Assembly (NCBI GenBank): GCA_040360365.1
Contig: CP136412.1
DNA length: 64,000 nt
Source: Arcanobacterium_A hippocoleae_A
GTDB taxonomy: Bacteria; Actinomycetota; Actinomycetes; Actinomycetales; Actinomycetaceae
Direction: 5' to 3' (one strand)
How positions within the stretch are numbered: position 1 is the first letter of the stretch; each line of letters starts with the position of its first letter. Below the pieces are notes generated by a model. That model was not told where the DNA came from, did no database searches, and saw nothing but the letters and a program-made list of their open reading frames with translations. Shown here piece after piece: positions 52,244 through 60,002 of this stretch. Made by a program: the position numbers and the translations under genes.

Positions 52244-52944
52244 GAAAGTGCCTTTCAATTTGTCGATATTTTCTGCTGCTGTTTACGTCTTATTTATTTT
52301 CGATTCGTGATAATCGTGTTTTTCATCCCGAATCCGTGAGCGGAAGCAAAATCACCAGATGGGATATCCGTTATTTCACTTTTCGCTTCTGATATTGCCT
52401 CTGGTATTGATTCTGGTATTGCCTCTGGTATTACCTCGGAATTTTTCAATCCAAGCATATCTGTTCTGAGGAAGCGAAAGTTTCATTTCGGAGGATTTTC
52501 AGGGATAGATTAGGGGTAAATCAGGGGATAAGCGGGCAGTATCCTACGCTGCTGATATTGCGGAAGTGATGCTCGGGTAAATCAGGGGAGGGAAAAAATA
52601 GGCAGGCGGTATCGTTTCTGATTGCGGAGCGGTGAGAGCGGTTGAAGCGGTGGGGTAGTTGAAACGGCTTTCCCATCGTTAATCAAAACCGTGTATTTTA
52701 CCGCCAGTTACGTTGAAAAATACGGATTCTGCCACCACTTACGTGAACCCATGAGCATTTCGCCGTCAGTTGCGTAAGCCGGAATTTGTAACACGAAAAA
52801 TGTGAAAAGCTCTTAGAAACAGCTCTGATGGCGTGTTGCGGGGCGGGAAATGAAAATGAAAGGGCAGACCCAAAATAGAATCTACCCTTTCGTGAGAGCT
52901 GAGGTTTTGCTGCTGTGTAAAATTAACTTTCGGATTTCGTAGAT
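52244..52944. other. Intergenic region with repeats
   Basis: 701 bp. Positions 52391-52437 hold four copies of an 11-17-bp CTCTGGTATTG unit. Positions 52500-52640 contain two AAATCAGGGGA-type repeats with CGGTATC words. Positions 52669-52780 hold the second 31-bp-period array. No gene is seen. Confidence 0.6.
52669..52780. repeat. Second copy of the 31-bp-period repeat array
   Basis: Three forward units with cores TTTTACCGCCAGTTACGT, TTCTGCCACCACTTACGT and TTTCGCCGTCAGTTGCGT lie at exact 31-bp spacing (triplets at 52700, 52731 and 52762). They are preceded by a weaker terminal unit TTTCCCATCGTTAATC at about 52669. Spacer GAAAAATA(C/T)GGAT matches units 2-3 of the first array. Both arrays run into a similar G(A/T)AAAAG-containing flank, so they are homologous elements. 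Confidence 0.85.
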
Positions 52945-53184
52945 TTATGCGGCATGTTTGCAGGTAGCGCAAGTACAAGTTTCGCAGTTGCAGTCGGTGC
53001 ATGATTCGCAGCGGCATTCGGTGCATGCGCACACATTGCAATCATCCCAATGATTTTCATGTTCGTGGTGGGCATGGCCGTCGTGAACGAAATCGATGTG
53101 ATTTTCGTGCTGGAAATGCGGATGGCCGCAATCAACGGAGTGGATGTGCGGGTGGTTCTTGTGTTCGTGATGTTCAGTGTTCAC
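52945..53184 (-). CDS. His-rich/Cys-rich metallothionein-like protein
   Basis: 79 residues, 17 His and 12 Cys. Residues 5-45 are His-rich (HHEHKNHPHIH, CGHPHFQHENHIDFVHDGHAHH); this part resembles the small His-rich proteins found beside ArsR genes in actinobacteria. Residues 49-75 are a regular ladder of eleven Cys alternating Cx2C and CxC (positions 49, 52, 54, 57, 59, 62, 65, 67, 70, 72, 75), as in metallothioneins, with no aromatic residues. It has no signal peptide, so it is cytoplasmic. GTG start at 53184, overlapping the regulator gene by 11 bases. A role in binding and buffering zinc, cadmium or copper is inferred from composition and the SmtB-like neighbour. Confidence 0.85.
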   Translation of the reverse strand: MNTEHHEHKNHPHIHSVDCGHPHFQHENHIDFVHDGHAHHEHENHWDDCNVCACTECRCESCTDCNCETCTCATCKHAA

Positions 53185-53482
53185 AGTGATCGTGCTCCTT
53201 CATATGGATGTAGGCGTCTTTGAAAATATGGGCTACGTGATCGTCGATTAATGAGTATTCCATCCGTCTTCCGTTCCGCTTTGCTTCAATCAAGTGTGCT
53301 TTCCGCAGAATTGCGAGATGCCCGGAAACTAGTGGTTGGGAGACATTGAGAATTTCGGTGAGTTCGGTTACGTCTGCGCTGCCTGCTGTTAGCCGCCAAA
53401 TAATCGAGGCGCGAATTGGGTTGGCGAGACTTGCGAACAAGCGAATCACACCGTCATCTTCATTAAACACTTCGTAACTCAT
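53174..53482 (-). CDS. ArsR/SmtB-family metal-sensing repressor
   Basis: 102 residues. Winged helix with ANPIRASIIWRLTAGSADVTELTEILNVSQPLVSGHLAILRKAHLI as the core (positions 21-65) and RRMEYSLID as the wing. The C-terminal alpha-5 helix has DDHVAHIFKDAYIHMKE, which fits the D-x-H-x10-H-x2-E zinc site of SmtB exactly. The end, EHDHCEH, adds further ligands. The alpha-3 CxC site of ArsR/CadC is absent. So zinc (or Co/Cd) release from DNA is expected. First gene of a two-gene operon, with the operator just upstream. Confidence 0.92.
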   Translation of the reverse strand: MSYEVFNEDDGVIRLFASLANPIRASIIWRLTAGSADVTELTEILNVSQPLVSGHLAILRKAHLIEAKRNGRRMEYSLIDDHVAHIFKDAYIHMKEHDHCEH

Positions 53483-53486
53483 AAAG

Positions 53487-53512
53487 ATAATTATATATAA
53501 ATATAAAATTAT
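53487..53512 (-). promoter_or_regulatory. 12-2-12 ArsR/SmtB operator over the promoter
   Basis: ATAATTTTATAT, two bases, ATATATAATTAT (minus strand), an inverted repeat with one mismatch: the canonical SmtB operator size. The same stretch holds -35 TTGATA and -10 TATAAT (16-bp spacer). The -10 ends seven bases before the ATG at 53482, so the mRNA is probably leaderless, consistent with the lack of a ribosome binding site. Confidence 0.8.
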
Positions 53513-54268
53513 ATCAAGTTAATTTTATGTATTACTACGAATTGTTTTCATCGGCTGTTGGCTCGCGCGGGCGGGGATATTTCGAAAGTGAATGGAAAAG
53601 TATAAGGGTGATTAACGCTGGGTCTCGGGCGGGGATATTTCACGTTAAAGCGACGAATCGTTATTGCGCTTACGCTGGTCGCAGGGCGGGGGATATGAAA
53701 GCATTCAATCGCGGCAAAGACATACCGGCCGCTAGGCTGCCCGGGCAGAAGATGATTTTTGGCTGCACTGTAGATGTGTTTTCGTAATGGCGGGTTCTGG
53801 GTGGAATTGAGAAATGATCGGCGGAATAAAAAATAAATTACAGAAACCCGTATCGGTAAATGGCGCGCTGAAAGTCCTAATGGGCTTAACGCGGATAGTG
53901 CTGAAATCGCGAAAACAGTTGTTGGAAATTGGATTTATCTGTTTGTTTAATTCGAAAAAACGGCTTACTGGTGCGGAAAGGCGAACTTAATTATTTTCAA
54001 TAAGCTAAAAATAACAACTTGGTAACACTCTCGCATCGTTTAGTTACCCTGTGTATCTAAACCGTTTATTGTGGTACTTTTAATACGTGGTTGACCTCGC
54101 AATAAATGTTTTGCAGTTCCTGATTCCCGCGGAAACCATCCAAAGTTTTCAGGCTTGAGGGAGCGTAATACCGCAGACTCAACCGTGATTTGTTATAGCT
54201 ACACCGCGCAATAATACTCGGGTCCAACGGAGGATTCGCACAAATTACAAAGAAAAGAAAGGTAAATT
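53513..54268. other. Intergenic region with GC-rich repeats and importer promoter
   Basis: Three copies of GGGCGGGGATAT lie at about 53570, 53628 and 53685 (57-58 bp apart). An open frame across them is repeat-driven and not called. GGTAAC and GTTACC form an inverted pair at 54018-54045, and GTTTAG/CTAAAC another at about 54036-54060; either may be an operator for the sugar importer. Ribosome site GAAAGG lies before the next gene. Confidence 0.45.
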
Positions 54269-55624
54269 ATGAAGATAAAGTTTAAGACTTTCGCAGCTGT
54301 TGCAGCTTCTCTGGCTTTAGCTCTTTCCGCTTGTTCTTCAACCGGCACTGGCAGTAAGGATGGTGCGAAAGACGGCGATAAGACCACTATTGAATTTGCT
54401 GCATTCGAGGGTGGCTACGGCAAAGACGTTTGGGAAAAGGTTGTAAAAGCTTACGAAGAGCAGAATAAGAACGTTAAGGTCGATATGAAGATTTCGAAGA
54501 CCATTAACGAAGAAATTGCTCCCGGCATGAAAGCTGGCAAGTTCCCAGATGTTGTTTACTACTCCTCTGGTCAGAAGTCCGGATTTACCGAGACGCTTCT
54601 TTCTGAAGGCGCAGTAATGAAGATTAACGATGTCTTTGATATGAAAGTACCAGGAGAAGACAAGACTGTTAAAGATAAGCTCCTCCCGGGTCTTCTCGGC
54701 GGTACAGCTACTAATCCGCTTGGCGGCGAAGATACCTACCTGGCACCGCTCTTCTATGCACCAAATGGTTTCGTCTACAATAAGAAACTTCTCGCTGATA
54801 ACGGTTGGGAAGCTCCAAAGACCTGGGATGAAATGTTTAAGCTTGGTGACGAGGCAAAAGCAAAGGGGATTGCGCTCTTTACCTACCCTGTTTCCGGATA
54901 CTTCGATTCGGCTCTTCCATCATTAATTGCGAACGCTGGCGGTGCTCAGCTTTGGTCGGATATCGCAAATTATAAGGAAGGTGCATGGGATACTGAAGGA
55001 GCGAAGAAAGCTCTTGAGACCGCTGCAAAGCTCGTTTCAAAAGATTATCTCCTTGATTCCACTGTCGGTAATGCAAATAAGGAAAACTTCATCAAGAACC
55101 AGCAGGCAATTCTTGACGGCACCGCAATCTTTATGCCGAATGGTAACTGGATTGTCAACGAAATGAAAGATGCTCCGCGCACAGACGGGTTTGAATGGGG
55201 TGTGATTCCGGCTCCGGCATTCAAGGATGGCGGCGAACGCTTTGCATTCTCCTTCGTTGAGAATATCTGGATTCCAGCTAAGGCGAAGAACGCTGACGCT
55301 GCAAAGGATTTCATTGCATTCCTCTATTCCGATAAAGCAGTAGATATTTTCGCCGGTGCTGGTGCTGCGCAGCCGGTTGAAGGCGCTGCGGATAAAGCTA
55401 TTGCTGCTGCTTCTGATCCGGGTGTAAAGGCATTCTTCGACATGATGAAAGCTGAAGGCGTTGCCGCAGTTGCTGGCGGTCCGCTCGCGAAGACTGCTGA
55501 AGGTATCTCTTTTAAGGATTCGGTCTACGGCGCAATTGATTCTGTTGCTTCCGGCGACAAGACTCTTGAAGCTTGGCAGAAAGATATCAAGGAAGTTACC
55601 GATAAGCTTCGTGATGCGAAGTAA
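54269..55624 (+). CDS. Sugar ABC transporter substrate-binding lipoprotein
   Basis: 451 residues, unbroken. A lipoprotein signal with lipobox ALSACSS (Cys about residue 22) and then a Ser/Gly/Lys linker. The body follows the family 1 extracellular solute-binding fold (MalE type): EFAAFEGGYGKDVWEKVVKAYEEQ, PDVVYYSSGQ, PLFYAPNGFVYNKKLLADNGW, and ENIWIPAKAKNADAAKDFIAFLYS. It captures an oligosaccharide outside the cell. With the GH112 enzyme downstream, lacto-N-biose or galacto-N-biose is the likely ligand, by analogy with the bifidobacterial GL-BP system. Confidence 0.9.
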   Translation: MKIKFKTFAAVAASLALALSACSSTGTGSKDGAKDGDKTTIEFAAFEGGYGKDVWEKVVKAYEEQNKNVKVDMKISKTINEEIAPGMKAGKFPDVVYYSSGQKSGFTETLLSEGAVMKINDVFDMKVPGEDKTVKDKLLPGLLGGTATNPLGGEDTYLAPLFYAPNGFVYNKKLLADNGWEAPKTWDEMFKLGDEAKAKGIALFTYPVSGYFDSALPSLIANAGGAQLWSDIANYKEGAWDTEGAKKALETAAKLVSKDYLLDSTVGNANKENFIKNQQAILDGTAIFMPNGNWIVNEMKDAPRTDGFEWGVIPAPAFKDGGERFAFSFVENIWIPAKAKNADAAKDFIAFLYSDKAVDIFAGAGAAQPVEGAADKAIAAASDPGVKAFFDMMKAEGVAAVAGGPLAKTAEGISFKDSVYGAIDSVASGDKTLEAWQKDIKEVTDKLRDAK

Positions 55625-55665
55625 AATTTAACTTGCGGGTTTATCGTTCGTAAATCGCATTAATC

Positions 55666-55702
55666 GTTATCGGGGTGGGTGGATTTCCGCCCACCCCGAT
55701 AA
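55666..55702. terminator. Strong hairpin between lipoprotein and permease genes
   Basis: TTATCGGGGTGGG pairs with CCCACCCCGATAA around an 11-base loop. A short AT tail follows without a T run. It may be a partial terminator or a mRNA stabiliser that keeps the binding protein more abundant than the permeases. Confidence 0.7.
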
Positions 55703-55793
55703 TATGTAAACGCACAGCAGTGTGCTTTCCAATATTGTGTGCTGGCTGTAAATCTCACTGTCAACGCAAAGTCATAAAGCCATGGAGGGCGTC

Positions 55794-56773
55794 ATGACAG
55801 AATCTCAAGGAGCGCTTGCGGCGGAAAAGCCGGAAGTAACTCTAAAAAACAAGGCAGATTAAAGATTCCAACGAATGCTTCGCAAAAGACTAGGAACACC
55901 AGGCGCTTCGCTTTTTTCTGCTCTCTTCCTGCTGCAATTTTGATGTTCACCTTTATTGTCATTCCGACTGTGCAGGTGTTTCAGATGTCGGTGTTCAAGT
56001 GGGGCGGTTACTCCCCAGATAAAGAATTCGTCGGTTTGAATAATTTCAAGATTCTTTTTGGTGATATGAAGTTTCTTGAAGCTTTCCAAAACACGGTCTT
56101 GCTTCTCGTTGTTGTCACTTCAATCACGCTGCCGGCAGCTGTGATTTTCGGTGCGATTCTTGTTCAGCTGCGGATTTATGGTACTGGCTTTATCCGTTTC
56201 ATTCTTTATTTACCGTCTATTCTGTCGATGGTGATTATTGCGGCAATATTTGCTGCAATCTATTCGCAGAATGATGGTCTTTTAAATTCAGTACTTACTG
56301 CCGTTGGGTTAGGGGACTATACTCAAGCCTGGTTAGGAAATCAAAGGATTGTTATCTATGCCATCGGCTTCGCAATGCTCTGGCAGTCTTGCGGCTACTA
56401 TATGGTGATGTATATGTCAGCGATGGCAGGAATAGATACTTCAATCTACGAAGCGGCCCGGATTGACGGTGCTTCAAAGGTGCGTCAGCTTTTTGTAATC
56501 ACGATTCCGCTTATTTGGAGCAATATCCGCACCACGCTAACTTTCTTCATTATCTCGTCGATTAACCTTTCGTTTGTGATTGTTCGTGCAATGACCGGCG
56601 GCGGTCCGGATGGTTCTTCTGAAGTTCTCCTCGGATATCTCTATAGCCAGGCATATGATAACTCGCAGTTCGGATACGGTATGGCAATCGGTGTCGTCAC
56701 ATTCACTTTCTCGTTCGCGCTTTCGCTTATTGTGAGCCGTGTTACCAAACGTGAAGTTATTCAGTACGGCTAA
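55794..56773 (+). CDS. Sugar ABC transporter permease, first subunit (MalF type)
   Basis: 326 residues after one A-run shift near 55849. The start ATG 55794 has GGAGGG upstream. A 50-residue basic cytoplasmic N-terminus, then six helices starting PAAILMFTFIVIPTVQVF. The EAA loop is YEAARIDGASKVRQLFVITIPLIW. C-terminal helix ends KREVIQYG. It forms the channel with the next gene. No ATPase is in the operon, as is usual for actinobacterial sugar importers served by a shared MsiK-type ATPase. Confidence 0.92.
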
Positions 56774-56786
56774 GGAGGAAATAGAA

Positions 56787-57723
56787 ATGTCTGAAACACA
56801 AGTTGCTAAAAGATTCATCCGGCGAAAGCAAAAGTAGAAGTTAAGAAAAATCGACGGAATTCGGAAGACCGCTGGACAGTTGGACGGATTCTTTCACACA
56901 TTGTGCTTTTTCTGATTTCGCTCACGATTATCGTGCCGTCTGTGTGGGTGCTTGTCGCATCGTTCAAGCAGCAGTCAGAATTTTATGGAAGTCCATGGAC
57001 GCTGCCGAAAGGTTTTTACTTCCAGAACTACATCGACGCATTTATCGATTCAGGTATCGGTCAATCCTTTTTAATCTCGGTAATCGTCACCACGGTTGCG
57101 ATGATTATCTCGATGTCTGTGGCTCTGCCTTGTTCCTACGCATTAGCCCGTTATGACTTCCCAGGGAAGAAGATTCTACAGCTCGCTGTACAAGGCTTAC
57201 TTTTCGTGAATGTGAACTATATCGTAGTTCCAATCTTCCTGCTTTTGATTGGTGCAGATAATGTAGTCCGGGCAATATTGCCAGATGGTTTCTTCATCGA
57301 TAACATCTTCATATTGGCTTTGGTTTACGGCGCTACTTCGCTGCCGTTCACGATTTACCTGCTGCAGGATTTTTTGCCGCAATTCCGAAAGAATATGAAG
57401 AAGCGGCAATGATTGACGGCGCTGGGCTGACCCGCACAATGGTGCAAATTTTCTTCCCGCTTGCAAAGCCTGCAATCTCCATGGCAATGCTCTTTAACTT
57501 CCTCTCTTACTGGAATGATTATGTAATATCTATGACGCTGATTACAGGCGATCGGAAGACAGTACAAGTGGGAATGTTAAATCTGATGAGCACGGCTCAT
57601 TCTGCAACAAACTACGGCCGGCTCTACGCGGGAATGGTTATCGTCGCAATCCCGGTAATCATCTTCTACATTGTTGTGCAGAAGAAGCTGCTGCAGGTTT
57701 CCACTGGAGGTGGTATCAAGTGA
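56787..57723 (+). CDS. Sugar ABC transporter permease, second subunit (MalG type)
   Basis: 312 residues after two repairs (A run near 56808; second near 57375). The start ATG 56787 follows AAGGAGG. Helices begin ILSHIVLFLISLTIIVPSVWVLVASF. The EAA loop is IPKEYEEAAMIDGAGLTRTMVQIFFPLAKPAI, restored by the second repair. Ends QVSTGGGIK. Its stop overlaps the GTG start of a 59-residue membrane protein by four bases (GTGA). Confidence 0.92.
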
Positions 57724-57899
57724 GTGAAAAAGGTGCAATAATCCTGCGTATCGTGCTTGGGATAATCGCGTACATCGTGTGTGTATTACTCGCAATATAC
57801 GGTAATACGATTCCGGGCTGGAAAGGCCTCGGAATTATGATGATTGGTCTGGCAGGTATTTTATTAATGCTCTACCTGTATAACCGACGGCATCGCTAG
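57720..57899 (+). CDS. 59-residue two-helix membrane protein in the importer operon
   Basis: Read from GTG 57720: MSEKGAIILRIVLGIIAYI, then LLAIYGNTIPGWKGLG and a second helix IMMIGLAGILLMLYLY, ending NRRHR. Two membrane helices with a short outside loop and a basic inner tail. It is coupled to the permease by a GTGA overlap. Similar small proteins (I recall a DUF6903-type annotation) follow sugar permease genes in bifidobacteria. A role as an accessory subunit of the importer is inferred from position. Confidence 0.75.
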   Translation: MSEKGAIILRIVLGIIAYIVCVLLAIYGNTIPGWKGLGIMMIGLAGILLMLYLYNRRHR

Positions 57900-58222
57900 G
57901 GCGGAATTTACGCTGTTTATTTTAGCTGCAGAATAACTTTTCGTGCTGGATCAAGGCAAATAATCGCTTTGCTCCAGCACGAATTAATTTCTGCAGAATC
58001 AAATCCAGTGAGAGTAAACTATTTTCATTCGCTGCAATGCACGGAGAAATTTTTGGCGGTGCTGCTAATTCCTGCTTCTGCCCGCGTTGCAATACGCACA
58101 ATCCGATGCCTGCCAGTGTAGGTATTTCGTACTCGCAGAAAAACTTCCCATACGAATAAACTTAAGATGCGCATGCAATTAAATTTGCCAGCTGAATATT
58201 TTCGAAAGGTATGGTGGCTTCG
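57900..58222. other. Intergenic region after importer operon
   Basis: 323 bp. It holds a terminator hairpin (57940-57983) and otherwise nothing I can assign; AAAGG at 58205-58209 is the probable ribosome site for the sulfatase gene. Confidence 0.5.
57940..57983. terminator. Terminator of the importer operon
   Basis: TTCGTGCTGGA pairs with TCCAGCACGAA over a 22-base loop. T-rich and A-rich flanks (TTTT before, TTAATTT after) suit a bidirectional terminator. Confidence 0.75.
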
Positions 58223-59723
58223 ATGGCGAAAACGGCTTCGAAAGACGGAACAAAACCAATGAATATTATTTTGCTTTGTGCAGATCAGATGCGCGCAGAT
58301 GCAATGTCATGTGCCGGAAATTCAATTGTCGAAACTCCATACTTGGATCTGCTCGCAGAGCAGGGGACCCGTTTTAATCATGCCTATTCCGCCACCCCGA
58401 CATGCGTACCGGCGCGCGTGGCTCTTTTTACCGGTCAAAGTCAGGAACATCACGGCAGAGTGGGCTATACCGAAGGGGTACCATTTGGCGATGCGTACCC
58501 GATTACGCTGCCGGGAGAACTGCGCAAGGCAGGTTATCAGACCCAGGCAATCGGCAAGATGCATGTTTATCCGGAACGAGAGCGCGCCGGATTCGATGAT
58601 GTCCGTCTGCATGACGGTTTCCTGCACTATGCTCGTCGTGAACATGGCCGGAATCTTGCTTTAATCGACGATTATCTTCCATGGCTGCAACGCCAGCCCG
58701 GGATGTCTGCCGCAGCTGAAACTGACCACGGTATCGGATGTAACTCTATTGTTGCGCGGCCATGGGATAAACCTGAAGCGTACCATCCGACCAACTGGAT
58801 TATGAGTGAAGCAATAGAGTGGCTTTACCGTCGGGATACTACTGATCCATTTTTCTCTATCTGTCCTGGCACCGTCCGCATGCACCTTATGACCCGCCGC
58901 AATGGGCTTTTGATCAGTATCAAGATCGGGAAATTCCCGACCCTCCCGTGGGCGAATGGGCAAAAGTCTGGGATGAATTCCGAAATGACGGCGGTGCTGA
59001 GACAAAGTTTGGAATCCAACGCCCAGAAGTTCGTGCACGTGCAATTCGCGCCTACTATGGTCTGATTACGCATATTGATACACAGATTAACAGGCTGATG
59101 GAAGCGCTTAACGATTTTGATTTGCTCGATAATACGGCTTTCGTGTTCGTCTCTGATCATGGTGACATGCTTGGCGACCATAATTTTTACCGTAAGTCCG
59201 TCGGATATGAGGGAGTGCGCATATCCCATTCATTGTGAAGCTCCCGAGTAAGAGCACGGTAGCTGTTTCGGATGCGGTGGTAGAACTTCGTGATGTTATG
59301 CCGACGGTGCTCGATATTGCCGGTGTGCCGATCCCGGATAGTGTCGATGGGAAGAGTGTTCTGCCGCTGATCCGCGGAGAAGAAACTGCTTCGCAGTGGC
59401 GTTCGGAGATTCATGGAGAGCATTTCTACGAAGTTTTCGGCGAAGAATCGATACAGTGGGTGACTAATGGGAAGCGGAAGTTTATCTGGTTCTCCGGATC
59501 AGGCATTGAACAATACTTTGACCTGGAAGCAGATCCGCAAGAGCTGCACAACCTTATTGCTGATTTCTCACGCAAAGCAGAAATCAGCAGCTGGCGTGAT
59601 TGCCTAATCAACTATCTTGCCAATCGTGAAGAAGGATTCGTAAAAGATGGCAAACTAATTGCTGGGCAGCCTGCCGGAAATGATTTCGCATGGGTGCGCC
59701 GGCTGCAAGAAAAGCGCAGCTAA
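58223..59723 (+). CDS. Type I sulfatase (formylglycine-dependent)
   Basis: 500 residues after two repairs (T run near 58855, G run near 59217). NIILLCADQMRADAMSCAGN is the metal-binding start. The sulfatase signature is PTCVPARVALFTGQ, with the Cys to be converted to formylglycine (C-x-P-x-R). Further: GKMHVYPE, SWHRPHAPYDPP, FVFVSDHGDMLGDHNFYRKS and a C-terminal subdomain with FIWFSGSGIEQYFDLEADPQELHN. There is no signal peptide, so it acts in the cytoplasm on imported sulfated sugars. The maturation enzyme is not in the window. It lies between the importer genes and GH112, implying removal of sulfate before phosphorolysis. Confidence 0.88.
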
Positions 59724-60002
59724 ACTCGGTTTTGTGTCCTGTGTGCGCAAATATGAAGAACCGGTAAGCCGATACCGATTTCAAATAGAATCACCGCATA
59801 TCAGACGCATAAAATAAAGCTGGGTTTTACTGATGCCGGTAAAACTTGAAAACGGTTAAAATCGTCGCAGCATGCAATATTAAAGCTGCCGATAACTGAT
59901 TGAACTGCTAAACCGGTGCAGTGAAATCAGAACTCGAAATAAAACGAAATATAATATTTACAGGTAAACCAAATGAAAGATTCACAACAGAAGGAGTGTC
60001 CG

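Noticed and set aside
53527..53787. 86-residue open frame after the metal locus
   Set aside because: Spans the GGGCGGGGATAT repeats; no ribosome site and no recognisable domain.
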